A stretch of DNA of 64,000 nucleotides from Zelonia costaricensis (GCA_030849075.1 JASAOO010003449.1:1-64000), one strand, 5' to 3'. Counted from the stretch's first letter, positions 20,402 to 31,328 are shown. Program-made: numbers and translations. The notes: a model not told the origin generated them from the letters alone.

Positions 20402-23206
20402 CTAGTCGTCACGACTCGCTTCCTCGCTCTCGAAGAAGCGATCGATGCGGGCCGCTGCCGCTTCCGTGCCATCTGCGGGCACCTCATAGCACGTCTCGAC
20501 GTGCAGGAACGGCATGCCCCGCACGTCCTGCGCCACCGCCGTCCATATCACCCGCGTGGCGGGCTGCTGCTGTGCCTCATTCCCGTCCGCGTGCGCCTCC
20601 ACTGGCATCGCGGCTCGCTCGATCACGGTAGCACGTACGACGGAGGGCTGCTGCGTAAAGAAGGGCGGAATGACGGCAACCGTGCGGCCAATGTGAATGT
20701 CGTCGTGCGACAGCGCGACGAGGCCAGCGTGCTCGCGGGCCTCTGCACTGGAGATGTCCCGCCAGCGCTCCACCACGTAGCCGCCCTTCCACTCCCGTGC
20801 CGCGCCACCGCGTGCAAGGACGTCAGCCGGGGGTGCGTACGGGCGCGGACTGGCAAGGGCGCCCGTGCCAGCGAGTGGTGACGCGGGTGGGGAGGTCGGG
20901 CGCGCGCGCTTGCGCGTCTCCGCCTCCGCTGCGGGTGCGGGCGCTGTTGCGGCTGTCGCGGGAAACGGCCCGGGGCCTTCCGCCGTCTCGCCGCCCCCCG
21001 CGGCGGTCGCCCCGCCCTGCTCGGTCGACCGCTGGGCCTGCAGCTGGGGAAGGGCGCTGCTGAGGTACAGGAAGGCACCGGGGTAGCGCGCCCGCGCTGG
21101 GCTCAGGAGGTCCCAGCGGACGCGGATGTCGTTGCGGCGGTTGCCCTCTTTGCCCTTGACCCAGTGCTGCGCCACGGCCGGCCACTGCAGGACGAAGCGG
21201 TCGTTCTGCTGCCGGATCTCGTCGTGGCAGTTGCGGTAGTAGTCCGTCATGCCGCCGCGCACCTTCATCATCTGCGGAACGTCGAAGGCGAGGCTGCGGA
21301 AGCGCAGCGTGTACAGGCCGCGCGCGATGAGCTGCAGGGTGAAGTCGTAGTCCTCGCGCACGGCGAAGCGGTACCAGAGCATGCTGTGACCCAGGTACCC
21401 AACGAGGGCGTCCTCGGGGCGCCGGACGTTTGGAACGCCCGGCGGGAAGTAGCGCATCTGCGGTGGGTTGTGGAGCAGCGCGTAGTTGAACAGGCAGGCG
21501 ATGTTGTTGTAGGAGTTCACCGACAACACGTCTGCTGCCGCGTCGAGGGCAAAGCGGTTGTACTCGAGCGAGAAGCAGGCCGTCGTGTAGTAGCAGTTGT
21601 AGTTGCGCATGGTCGGCAGCCGGCTCGCGCCGCTGGGGACGTAGTTGTGCATCAGCGCATCCTCCTTGCAGGTGAAGATGACTGGCTGCTGATGCTGTTG
21701 CTGCTGAGACTGCGGCGGCATCACAAAGGAGGACGCCGAGGCAGAGGAGCTACCACCTGCACCGAGAGGGCCACTACCGTTGCCACCTGCAGCGGCAGCG
21801 CCCGCCTGGAAGGCTGGTGGCGGCACCGACGGCGGCGGCAGAGTCGCGATATCGGCGTTGCGCCGCAGCCGCAGCAGCCGCGCCTCCACCTCACGCAGCA
21901 TTGCCCGCGCGCTGACGAGCTCGTTCTTGCTGTCCGCACCGTGGGAGCGGTAGAAGCCGTAGATGTCGTCGTCAAGGACCCAGTAAAAGCCGAACAGCCC
22001 GTGCAGCAGGCGCGGGCTGTCACGCGGCGCGGCGGAGCGCTGCGGCGTGGGCGCAGTGGAGGAGGATGGGGACTGTGCAGGGGTGGGGGTGGCGCTGCTG
22101 TTGGTGCTGTTGCTCGTGTTGCCGCTGTCGCCGTCCGCGGCAGGGACGCTTCGGGTGCTCGCACGCCGCTCATCAAGGAAGCTGTCCGTTGCGAGCCGGT
22201 CATCTAAGGCACTGTAGATGTCCGGCTCGAGGGCGGCCATGCGCAGCGCCGCGCTTGTCAGAGTGGGGTGCTCGCCCGGTCCGCAGAGGCACAGCTCCTC
22301 CACGTTGCCGGTGCGGTCGACGCCGCAGCCCACCATCATGCGTGGGACGAGCACCTGCAGGATGTAGTTGCGCACGTACGAGACGCCGCGGTTGGTCTCG
22401 GGCAGCACCTCGATCTTGAATAGCGCCCGCACCGAGTCGACGTCGTGCAGTTCAAAGGCCGGGGAGGGGCGCCGCGCACTGGCTGGCATCAGCGTCCTAC
22501 CCTCACTGCCTTCCGCCGCGTCCGTGTACACCGGCGGCGTGAAGGTGTAGCCGTGGTGGAAGGCAGAGCTGAGGCGTTGCGCCAGCGCCTGCAGGGCGTC
22601 GGCGGAGAGCGCCGCCCGCCCGGCCAGCACGGGGTGCGTCCGGGAAGCATCGCTCGCGGTACAGCAGGCGCACGGGAAGGGCCACAAGTCCGCCGCCACC
22701 GGCGCCGGCGCCGCAGCGGAGGCGGCTCTGGCGGCGGCGGCGTCACTCTTCACGCCGTCGGCATCTGCGGCCAGGTCGGTGGTGCTGCCCGCGGCGTAGG
22801 TCATGTCGGCAAAGCCGTAGTGCTGCCCGACAAGCCGGTCCAGCATCGCGCTGTACGCCTCGGCCTCCTCCTGCTCCACGACGAGGATGAAGGGCACGAG
22901 GTCGCGGACAAGCACGGCCATGGTGCTGCGGTCCAGGTCAGAGCGCCCCTTGGACGGGATGAAGATGGGGCAGTGCGGGTAGCCGCCGTGGTCCACCTCC
23001 ACCGGCGGTTCAGGGGTCCGCGACGACGGCGGCACCGCTGCACCAGCCGCTGGACCACGGCGGCCGCTGCTGTGCGTGGAGGGCGTGCTGACGAAGGAGT
23101 CGTCGTTGTTGTCGTCACCGTCCACGTCCACGACGACGCCCGGCGGCGGTGGCGCAGTGCCGTCCTGCGGTGGCGCCGCCGCGGTTTTGATGTTGAGTGC
23201 AAACAT
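20402..23206 (-). CDS. JGT: Base J glucosyltransferase (TET/JBP-associated GT family)
   Basis: A 934-residue protein that should transfer glucose from UDP-glucose to hydroxymethyluracil in DNA, the second step of base J synthesis after JBP1/JBP2. The GT-A-like fold is seen as PIFIPSKGRSD (residues 80-90), VPFILVVEQEE (104-114), LPETNRGVSYVRN (268-280), the metal-binding FYWVLDDDIYGF (Asp412-414), PEDALVGYLG, REDYDF (617-622) and HWVKGKEGNRRNDIR (from 681). Low-complexity inserts at about 140-175, 340-400, 455-505 (with a Gln/His run) and 720-800 interrupt the core. The protein should act in the nucleus. The start is at MFALNIKTAA; the frame to 23272 adds a His/Ala-rich stretch. From memory, the position between SMT and TAT fits Leishmania chromosome 36. 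The DDD motif and conserved core make a broken gene unlikely. Confidence 0.87.
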   Translation of the reverse strand: MFALNIKTAAAPPQDGTAPPPPGVVVDVDGDDNNDDSFVSTPSTHSSGRRGPAAGAAVPPSSRTPEPPVEVDHGGYPHCPIFIPSKGRSDLDRSTMAVLVRDLVPFILVVEQEEAEAYSAMLDRLVGQHYGFADMTYAAGSTTDLAADADGVKSDAAAARAASAAAPAPVAADLWPFPCACCTASDASRTHPVLAGRAALSADALQALAQRLSSAFHHGYTFTPPVYTDAAEGSEGRTLMPASARRPSPAFELHDVDSVRALFKIEVLPETNRGVSYVRNYILQVLVPRMMVGCGVDRTGNVEELCLCGPGEHPTLTSAALRMAALEPDIYSALDDRLATDSFLDERRASTRSVPAADGDSGNTSNSTNSSATPTPAQSPSSSTAPTPQRSAAPRDSPRLLHGLFGFYWVLDDDIYGFYRSHGADSKNELVSARAMLREVEARLLRLRRNADIATLPPPSVPPPAFQAGAAAAGGNGSGPLGAGGSSSASASSFVMPPQSQQQQHQQPVIFTCKEDALMHNYVPSGASRLPTMRNYNCYYTTACFSLEYNRFALDAAADVLSVNSYNNIACLFNYALLHNPPQMRYFPPGVPNVRRPEDALVGYLGHSMLWYRFAVREDYDFTLQLIARGLYTLRFRSLAFDVPQMMKVRGGMTDYYRNCHDEIRQQNDRFVLQWPAVAQHWVKGKEGNRRNDIRVRWDLLSPARARYPGAFLYLSSALPQLQAQRSTEQGGATAAGGGETAEGPGPFPATAATAPAPAAEAETRKRARPTSPPASPLAGTGALASPRPYAPPADVLARGGAAREWKGGYVVERWRDISSAEAREHAGLVALSHDDIHIGRTVAVIPPFFTQQPSVVRATVIERAAMPVEAHADGNEAQQQPATRVIWTAVAQDVRGMPFLHVETCYEVPADGTEAAAARIDRFFESEEASRDD

Positions 23207-24818
23207 GGTGACCGGAGCCCTCCTCGCGTGCGCGTGTACGTGCGCTTCGCCTCTGATCGCAAGTGCGCACAAGGTTGGCGCTCAAGGGGAAGGGTGCTTG
23301 GCGCTGAAGAGGTACCAGCACGAGTTGGCTGTGCGTGCGCCACTGCGCCGTCTATGTTTTAACTGAAACGTGAAAGTGGAGGAGGGGGGAAGTCGCAGAA
23401 GTGTGCGAGCCGAGCCAGGACGTTGGGTGGCGCCGCTCTGTCCTCGACAAGGACACACTCTCGAGAACAACGCAGCGCGTCCCCTTCTCTTCCCTTTTTC
23501 CTGTGTTCTGGCGTAGTGTGGTATTCAGTGCAGATGTGTGAACCGCTCGGTACGTGTATGAGGGTGTATGTATGCGTGTGTTTGTCGACGCTTATGTACT
23601 CGCGAGAGGGTGCCGAACGGCGGCGTGCAACGCGGCGCACTGCGCCGGCACCAGGAAAACACAAAACAGGGAATTCGGAGAGCAGTGGGGCGTCAATGAG
23701 GGGAGAAACATCGGGCCATGAAGCGGCCACCACGTGATCCTTCATTCGGCGGTGCCACTTCTTCCCTTCACGAAGGAAGAGCTGGCAATGAAGAGGAGGT
23801 GGCTGACGGCGCTGTGGTCGGCGACACGATGATGCGTACTCGACGGTGTTTCACATTCGGTCGATTCTGCAGGATGCAAAAGGGGCAAAGGGGGGGGGGG
23901 CAGCTACGATCTGCCGTTCGAGAAGAGAACGCGTCGGAAAGCATGAGGAGCTGGCAACCACGTCACACACGCAAAGATGCACATCCATTCAGTGCTACAC
24001 ATCGGCCTCCCCGCCTGCAAGACTGAAAATAAGGAGCACCCTCGCGTGATGCACACAAAACAGGGCTGCTGGGCGAGACCGACCGACGCAGAGAGAAAAG
24101 TAAAGAAATAAATAACGTGGCGCACACAGCGGCATACGGCACCCACTAGCGCCACCAACATCACCGTGGCTTTGCCGTGTAACTCAAAGACACACACACA
24201 GACACACACACACACAAACGTAAAAAGAATGTGAGATGATCTCAGGAGAGGGGGATGGGAGAGGGAGGGGGGGGGGGGGGAAGAAGGATGAAACCGAGGC
24301 TAAACACACACACACACATTCAGGTTTCTCCCTCGACATCGATGTGTGTGCGATTGTTTTGTGTTTTTGTTGTGGTTCCCGGGAACCGAGAAGGGGAGAG
24401 GGTGAAGTAGGAGTAGGGGCGAAGGAAAGGGCGGAGCGAAAGCGGGGCAGGGGGTGGTTGGGGTAAGGGTGGGGGGAGGGGGCGCACGCAGGACACAACG
24501 CAGCGCAGTAAAACGGGAGGACAAGAGTTGGCTACAGCACAAGAGACAGCACCCACGTGGCACCGCCGTTATCACGACTTCTCCGTGGCGGTGGGGCGGG
24601 GAGGGGGGTGGGGAAGAACAAAATCGAAGGAGGACAGCAGTAAGATAGATGATAAAAAACAGGACTGGAGCGCACCTCGCTTTTTCTGTTTGGAGGCGGC
24701 CAGGGGAAGGAAAGGCTGCAGGGCTTGGTGTCGGCCAACCCCGTGCCCGCTCTAACGCAGGCAACAGCAGTGTGGATCTGACCCCAGTGTCATGCGAATC
24801 GCACCCGAGGACGGCCGC
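23207..24818. other. 1.6-kb gene-free gap
   Basis: No supportable gene. It contains (CA)n near 24190-24216 and 24305-24319, a 14-G run at 24267-24280 and G-rich stretches 24440-24482. The C-runs on the coding strand could serve as trans-splicing signals for JGT. Confidence 0.55.
24267..24280. repeat. 14-G homopolymer
   Basis: An unbroken G run on the plus strand within a G/A-rich context (C-run on the coding strand). The exact length may be a sequencing estimate. Confidence 0.85.
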
Positions 24819-25367
24819 TCACGGAGCGCTTGGTGCGTTTGCCTTGGCCTTTCCCTTCTCGAGGTCGGCTGCGCGCGGCGGCGCCGGCATGTAGGCGTCG
24901 CCCACGATCTCCAGCGTCTTGGGGTCGACCTGCTGCTGCCGCACCCCAAGCTCCACCACTTGGTAGAGGCTGATCATCACCATGATCATCCCGTTGTATA
25001 TGTGGCGAACGCTCCAGTGGCCCCACGACTCCTCTTCAGCTGTCAGTGGGGTCGCGGGGGCGGCGTCTGCTTCCTTCTGCCGCGCCGCAGCGGCCTGCAC
25101 GGTGGCGGCGCGGCGCGGGTTGACGCGCACGGCGGCGGCGGTGTCACTGCGCTGCTGCTGCGCCCGCGCGGTGGTCGTGACCGTCATCGCCTCATCGCCG
25201 AGCTGCTGCGGGTCGGCGTGGAGCTCGAAGGAGCGGACAGACACCTCCTTGAAGGTGTCCTCGTCGTGCGCCTCGGCTGCCGAGGAGGCGGCCGGTGGGC
25301 GGTAATTCTCGAAGGACTGCAGGGTGAGCGGGTGCGCCCGCTTCACGAAGACGTCCTCGTCAGCCAT
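24819..25367 (-). CDS. Small conserved-looking protein with one membrane segment
   Basis: A 182-residue protein I do not recognise. Residues 1-110 are hydrophilic and Ala/Asp/Thr-rich. A single hydrophobic segment at about 124-141 (YNGMIMVMISLYQVVELG) follows WGHWSVRHI, and the C-terminus is short, basic and Ala/Pro-rich. There is no signal peptide, so it would be a tail-proximal single-pass protein, perhaps of an organelle membrane. Support for coding is the same strand as its neighbours, a complex non-repeat composition and a Met start just after a purine-rich (coding-strand C/T) stretch. A mitochondrial accessory subunit is possible but unproven. Confidence 0.65.
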   Translation of the reverse strand: MADEDVFVKRAHPLTLQSFENYRPPAASSAAEAHDEDTFKEVSVRSFELHADPQQLGDEAMTVTTTARAQQQRSDTAAAVRVNPRRAATVQAAAARQKEADAAPATPLTAEEESWGHWSVRHIYNGMIMVMISLYQVVELGVRQQQVDPKTLEIVGDAYMPAPPRAADLEKGKAKANAPSAP

Positions 25368-25867
25368 GGTGACGCTTGCGGTGGCTGGAGGAGGGGGTAG
25401 GGTGGGGGTGGACAGGGTGTGTGGGATGGGCAGGAGGCTAGGGCTGCGGCGTGAGAGGTCTAGTGGAGAATGGAAGCGCAGAGCTGTGGGCGCGTATTCG
25501 ATGGTTGGTGCTCAGGAAGGCGAGGGCAGAGGAGGAGTGCAGGAGTGCAGGAAACATGACGAGGCGTGTGGCAGAGAGGGCAAATCGTGGCGGGTTGCTG
25601 CCATTAGAGTTGTTCATGAGGCTGCACGGGTGCCCCCCCCCGTCAATTGGAGGTGGCGAACTGCTTTTTCATGTACTGGCCATTTCCCACGGTTCCGCAC
25701 CAAACACGTACGCGATGGTGTGCGCTCACAGCCGACAAGAGAGGGACGAAGATGAGCTTCTGGGCTCGCGGGTAGAGGGTGAGGCGACAGACGGCAGGCA
25801 GGGTGTGTGTGTGTGTGCCTCCCGTGGCAGTGCAGGAGTGTACGTACAGCAAGCCTCCCGCGAGGTG
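25368..25867. other. Intergenic
   Basis: A 500-bp gap with a G-rich run (25384-25410) that is a coding-strand polypyrimidine tract close to the small membrane protein start, and a (TG)n tract near 25803-25817. No gene is supportable. Confidence 0.55.
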
Positions 25868-26605
25868 TCACGGCACCCGCAGCAGGCCGCGCCCTTCCAC
25901 CGGCTTGAAGAGCAGCGAAAAGATGTCTGCATCGGACAAACTGCTGGAGAAGTCCGACGCCGAGCCCTCGACACCTTCTCTTAGCGGCTGCGTGACGCGC
26001 ACCAGCGCACAATCACTTGTCGGTTTGATGCGCAGGTGCACGATGTCCTCCTTCGTCATCCTGCTGAGAAAGTCCGACGCCGTATCCTCCACATCTCCCC
26101 TTAGCGGCTGCGTGACGCGCACCAGCGCACAATCACTTGGCGGTTTGATGTGCAGGCGCAGGATGTCCTCCTTCGTCAGCTTGCTGAGAAGGCATGACGC
26201 CGTACTTCCCGTGCCCCGTCTTAGCGGCTGCGTGATGCGCACGAGCGCACAGTCGCTCGCCGGTTTGATGCGCAAACGCAGGATGTCCTCCTTCATGTAC
26301 TCATCGCTGAGACCCCGTCGCTTGCGTCCCGCCCGTGCCTCTTCCGTCACGGCGAAGCAGCACGCAGTGCCAGCGGCGCCACAGGCGGATGCGTTGCCAA
26401 CATCAGCGGACGGGGCCGCCACCGACGCGGATGCGACGGCTCGCCTGCTTCCCGACGCGACAGCGACGTGCCGCGCTGATGTGGCAGCGGGCGTTGCCGC
26501 AGTTGTGTGCACCCTGTTTCGCTGCTGCGGTGCGGTCGAGGCGCATGGCGCGTTCGCGGCGAAAACAGCATCGACCTCAGAAGAGAGGGAGCGGATCGAC
26601 TGCAT
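25868..26605 (-). CDS. Protein with 40-residue tandem repeats, unknown function
   Basis: A predicted 245-residue protein. Residues 1-100 are Ala/Ser/Thr-rich. From residue 105 there are three 40-residue repeats (105-144, 145-184, 185-224) and a diverged partial fourth (225-245). Each contains KEDI(L/V)xLxIKPxSDCALVR(I/V)TQPLR and a Ser-rich tail. The 120-bp period keeps one open frame on the transcribed strand, and differences between copies include conservative changes such as Ile/Val, which argues for a real protein. I know no family with this motif. The alternating hydrophobic pattern suggests a short beta-rich or helix-strand unit. The start Met is the first in frame and is uncertain. There is no membrane segment. 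The antisense frame (25779-26708) is a shadow. Confidence 0.55.
   Translation of the reverse strand: MQSIRSLSSEVDAVFAANAPCASTAPQQRNRVHTTAATPAATSARHVAVASGSRRAVASASVAAPSADVGNASACGAAGTACCFAVTEEARAGRKRRGLSDEYMKEDILRLRIKPASDCALVRITQPLRRGTGSTASCLLSKLTKEDILRLHIKPPSDCALVRVTQPLRGDVEDTASDFLSRMTKEDIVHLRIKPTSDCALVRVTQPLREGVEGSASDFSSSLSDADIFSLLFKPVEGRGLLRVP
25934..26293 (-). repeat. Three 120-bp tandem repeats (plus partial fourth)
   Basis: Units at 26293-26174, 26173-26054 and 26053-25934. The anchor TTAGCGGCTGCGTGA recurs on the plus strand at 25981, 26101 and 26221, exactly 120 bp apart. The partial fourth unit reaches the stop codon at 25868. Confidence 0.93.
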
Positions 26606-27970
26606 GGCGCAGTACGCCGCACAGGTGTTGGAGACGAGGCGTGCCTTCCGCTGCGGGGCGGTGCATCAACGCGAAGGAAGTGTGGGGGGGGGGGCGGCGG
26701 CGCGGTAGGAAGACCGAAGAGGAGAATAGAAGGCTGATCAGTGCTGCAGGTCCCACAAGGGAGCGTGGACGCGAGCCGGGGATGCGGGCGAGGCACGCGG
26801 TGAGGCGACGGCGGCGGCACTCCCCCCCCCTCATGCGACTCAAGGTGTTTGCGTGCGCCAACGCCTTGCAAGCATATTCACGTGGAAGAAATGCTCGGAG
26901 AGACTTGAGCTGGCAACGCACTTGCTCAGCATTCAGCCCCTGAGCCTCGCCACTTCACGGTCGTCAGGCTTATGTCATGACTCTTGGGTTTGTCTGTTGT
27001 GGCATCCAAGGCACATTCGCGGAAGTTGTAGGCGACGGGAACGCACACGTGCCGCGGTGGGGGCTGGGCAACCTTGCCCCCGCACACGGAGCCCTCGCTC
27101 CGTTCGCCTTCTCACGTCCAGGGGCCGCTGCTGTGGTGCCGCGGCGAGCAACAACAACAAAAAAGTTCCGTTACTAGTGCCGGCCAAGACTGAGTGTGGA
27201 TGTTCAAGGAGCGGAGGCTCGATGCACAAGAGTAGCCGATAACGCAGAATGCGGACATGTGTGTGTGTGCGTGGGTGGTAACAAGGTGGGGACACAGACA
27301 AGGAGGTGACTCGGCAGGTGGGTTTTTCTGGTGGCCCAGCTCTCCCCACCCGAAACACTATGGCAAGGGCAAAAGCACAAGAGCCCCAGCAGCAAATGCC
27401 AGTCGTCTCCGGCACACACGTATGCACACGTACACACAGAAACGCAGCGACCGGAAGAAGACGAAGGGGGATCGAAGAAAACGAGAGAATCTGAAGTAAC
27501 GAATCCGTCGTCCAAACGCACAGTGGAGGCTTTGGAAGAACGTCAGGCTCTTAAAAAACGCACGCTGAGCAGCGGCGGGGGTGGGGGTGGGGGTGGCGTA
27601 GTTTGGCGTGCGACGTGTGTGTGGGTGTACAACAAAATGCCTGAAGTAAAAAAAGAAAACAAAGGGAGAAAGGGGCGGGTGCCGAGCGGAGGGATGGGAT
27701 GAGGCGCACGTGCGCAACGCTGTGTCGCCTCCAGTCTCTTCCACACGCCGACACACGCACATGGGCGCAGGCGCCTCTTACAGTGCCGATCCCTGAGCTC
27801 GGTGCACACGCGCCTCAACAACACCGACAAAGGGACGCATGAACGTGGCCCCAAAAAGCAAGAGTAACCGCACGTGAGAACAGATGCGCGTGGAAAGCCG
27901 CGAGGGAGAAGAAAAAGAGAAAAAGCACACACACGCACACGCGCCGAGGGTGCGCCGGATGCCGAGACCT
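26606..27970. other. 1.4-kb gene-free gap
   Basis: No supportable gene between the TAT-1 stop and the repeat protein start. It has G-runs near 26683-26695 and 27577-27596 and a (CA)n tract near 27926-27945. Confidence 0.55.
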
Positions 27971-29266
27971 TCAGTTGCGAGTGTGACGCTCGCAAAAGGC
28001 GCGAATGCGGTTCATGGCAACCTCGGCGATGGGCAGCGGCCGCGAAAGCGTCAGCCGGATCGCGTGCGGCATGTGGAACGCCTCGCCAGGAAAGACGTGC
28101 ACGTTCTCCTCCGCCGCGAGCGTGTTGGCGAACTTCACGCCGTCGTTGGTGGCGTCGTCGAAGGCGTCCTTCTCGATGAAGACGGACATGAACATGCCGC
28201 CCTCCGGCTTCGTCGGCGTCAGCCCCGGCGCCTTGGACAGGGCGGCATACATGTAGGCCGCGTTCTCGCACAGCACCTCCTTCGCGTGGCGGAAGTACGA
28301 CTCGTCGGTGCTCTTCAGGCACTTGACCATCGTCGCCTGCATCGGCGTCATCGGGATGTAGAAGCGCGAGGTGAGGTTGAGAATGCCCTTCATCACTTCC
28401 GACCCGGCGTCGCTCGGGTCCACGCGGATGATCCAGCCCATGCGCTGGCCCGGCACGCCGAAGCGCTTCGACGCACCGGCCACGATGAACCGCGTCGCGT
28501 TCGAGGCGATGTCGGCGACAGACGTGAAGGGCACATCGGCGGACGGGTTGTCGATGTTGTACGTCATGCCGGCGTAGATCTCATCTGCAATGATTGGGAT
28601 CCGCATCTCGTCCGCAAGCTTCACGATCTGCTCGACGTGGGCGCGGGAGAAGTTGCTGCCGCACGGGTTCGACGGGTTGTTGATGAGCATGCCGCGAATC
28701 TTGTGCTCGTGGTCGCTTTCGACGATGGCGCGCAGCGCGTCGAGGTCGACCTCCCAGTTGCGGCCCGCCAAGCATGGGTAGTAGACCGGCTCGATGTTAA
28801 AGTAGGCCGCAGTCATCTCGTACTGCGAAAAGAACGGCTCCGGCAGGAGAATGCGGTCGCCGGCGCCGGCGATGGCGCCGAAGGCGAGGCTGAGGCCATC
28901 GGAGCAGCCGCAGGAGAGCACAACGTCACCCGCGGTGATGGCGCCCGCCTGCGACGGCGCGAACCACTGCACCCAATACTGGGCAATCGCCTCGCGCACC
29001 TCGAGCCCGCCGTGGCTGAGGCTGTAGCCGTTGCAGTTGCTGCTGGCGATGACGCTGTCGAGGGCGTCCGTCAGGTCGCGAGGCGGGGGGATGTTGCCGT
29101 CAAGGGCCGGGTCGCCGACAGCGAGGGAGATGAAGTCCTTGCCCTCGGCGTCGTGGCGCTCCTTGTTGGCGTCGCCGATGTGGCGCAGCTTGGCACCGAA
29201 GGCGAGGAGGGGGTGCGGGAACTGACTCCGGGTGGACGGCTTAACGTTGTCCCAGGTGCGGGTCAT
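27971..29266 (-). CDS. Tyrosine aminotransferase-like PLP enzyme, copy 1 (divergent)
   Basis: A 431-residue fold-type I, subfamily-I aminotransferase expected to move an amino group between an amino acid and a 2-oxo acid. It retains NNPSNPCGSN (about 196-205), ADEIYAG (Asp228, Tyr231), the PLP lysine Lys267 in AGASKRFG, and the carboxylate-binding Arg in AIRLTLSRP near the C-terminus. It is the most divergent of the five copies here: SKRFGVPGQRMGW replaces AKxxxxPGWRxGW, FFSQYE replaces the FPHY of copies 2-4, and it has a longer N-terminal segment before the LAVGDP motif. No targeting signal is evident, so it is probably cytosolic. The start is at MTRTWDNVKPS; the frame to 29500 adds a Ser/Pro-rich stretch read from the polypyrimidine tract. 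It is last of the aminotransferase series. Confidence 0.9.
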   Translation of the reverse strand: MTRTWDNVKPSTRSQFPHPLLAFGAKLRHIGDANKERHDAEGKDFISLAVGDPALDGNIPPPRDLTDALDSVIASSNCNGYSLSHGGLEVREAIAQYWVQWFAPSQAGAITAGDVVLSCGCSDGLSLAFGAIAGAGDRILLPEPFFSQYEMTAAYFNIEPVYYPCLAGRNWEVDLDALRAIVESDHEHKIRGMLINNPSNPCGSNFSRAHVEQIVKLADEMRIPIIADEIYAGMTYNIDNPSADVPFTSVADIASNATRFIVAGASKRFGVPGQRMGWIIRVDPSDAGSEVMKGILNLTSRFYIPMTPMQATMVKCLKSTDESYFRHAKEVLCENAAYMYAALSKAPGLTPTKPEGGMFMSVFIEKDAFDDATNDGVKFANTLAAEENVHVFPGEAFHMPHAIRLTLSRPLPIAEVAMNRIRAFCERHTRN

Positions 29267-31287
29267 GGCTGGCGCGGTGGGAGGCGGAGGGGCGCTTGTG
29301 GAGAAGAGGAGGGCGGGTGTGTGTGTGCTGCCACGCGGCGGCGAGGATGATACGGGGGCTTTACAAGAGATGGAGGAGGCGGAGTGGGTCACTGAGGACG
29401 GAACGACCAGAAAAGAAAAAAAGAAGAGACGTACAGTAGGCACAGATGCGATAAACACGAGAGGGAGGATGGAGGGGGAGGGTTGGTCAGGTGGGAGCAC
29501 GAGGGGCGGTCAGGCGAATCAAATCGAATGAAAGGAGAACTAGGGGAGAAGAGAGCGAAAAGGGAGTGAGCTTGGCGGGAGAGAGAGGGAGCTAGGTGGA
29601 TAGCTAGCCGACGGATAGGGTGCCGGAGAGTGGTGTTCGGTGCGTGGTGGGGGGGGGGGAGGCGAGCAGAAGAGTCGGTGACAATCAACATGGAAATGGG
29701 AGCTACGCATTGTTGCACGACTTGAGGACGACGCAGCCCAGAGATGCGGTAGCGTAAGCAGCCGTGGCATCACGTGCGCAACAGACGAGTCTCGGCGTGA
29801 CGGGAAGAGGAGAGCGCGCGCAAGCGTGAAAAGACGTTCCCTTCTTTTTTTTTGTTTTGCTCACATTTAACACGAGAGGGCGTGCTGAGGCGGGCAGTGG
29901 TGCAGCGATGGTGGATGACCTCTCCGTCGTCTCTCGACCTCACGTACCGCACCCGAGACCACCAGCACCACGGAGGCACCAGTCAAACGCACACACACAC
30001 ACACACACACACGAAGGCACGCAACTTCAGACAAACACACACAGACATATAGCATTGATCCGACGACGCACACACACACACAAATAAAAAAGGAAACGAG
30101 TGTGGCCGCTGCAGTAGTGTGGGCGCGTGTGGATGTGTATGATCGCAGGCCATAAAAGAGAGAGAGGGATGCACACAAAGGGGAGCACTGTCGAGTGGAG
30201 AGAAAAGGCGAGGGGGGGGAGGGAAGGAGAAACCAAAACGACAAGAGAAGGTGACGACCCTTTGGCTCTTGGTGGACTCGTGGGGCCTTCGCACCGCTGG
30301 ACCGACTTACACCAGCCACGGCATATGCTTCAGCACACACATCCACAAATATGCACACAAACTTAATTACACACACACACACACACACACAAATTTGCGC
30401 AAGCGCAAGTGCGTAAAAGCGTCAGTTAGGTCAACAGCTACGCCTCCCCGCCCCTTTCCTTAATCCCTTCGCTCGACGCGCAGAGCAGTGCGCGCCCACC
30501 AGGAAAGCAAGAGATGGGGGAGAAGAAGAAGGGCGAGGGGATGGAGGCGGGAAATACAGGAAGAGAGAGAGAGGAGGGAACGCAACGCGCCACTTCGCGC
30601 TGCTCCTCTTCTTACGCCGGCGAAGCACCACCGCCAGCCACGCCTCCGATGCCCATGCAGCACGCCGCTCACAGGTTGCGATGAGCCCAGTGACGCTGAC
30701 CAAGCCGACGACGTGAGTGCAAGAGGACAGACAAAGGGACAGAGAAGAGGGGGAGAGAGAAAGGAACCAAAAAAAAAAAGCAAAGTCGAGTCGTCGGTGT
30801 GCGCGGCAACCCGTGAAGCTTCACGTTCGCCGGCGCCGGAGTGTGTTGACTGGGGGTGAAGGGCGCGGTGCCCGCTCTGTCACGCTCCGCACTCCCCCTC
30901 CCCCCGCTTCCGTGGCGACCGTCTGCTGTCGCAACAAAGGCGCTTTGGCGCCGCGCCTGCGGGCGTGTCGCGCCCCGTCTCCCTGCCTTGCGCTCTTCGC
31001 TCCGAATTGAGCTTGGCACTGCGCGCGTTTGCAGATGAGTTTGAAAAGGGTTAGTGAAAGAGAACGACGGGAAAGACTGGGAGGGGGGAGAGGGAGGAGA
31101 GACACGCGTGCTAGTACGGTAGCCTAGACAAGAGTGCAGGGAGTGCGTGTCGCGGTGGCAGAGGCGTGTCCGGAGGCGGGGGGGGGTGAGGGGTGAGGGA
31201 GGCGCACGTCTCGTCCACGTTCATCATTGCTGCTGTTCACCTCCTTGCTCCTCCGTCTCCACCGCGTGAAACTCCCTTCCACCCCCC

Positions 31288-31328
<41 letters not shown>

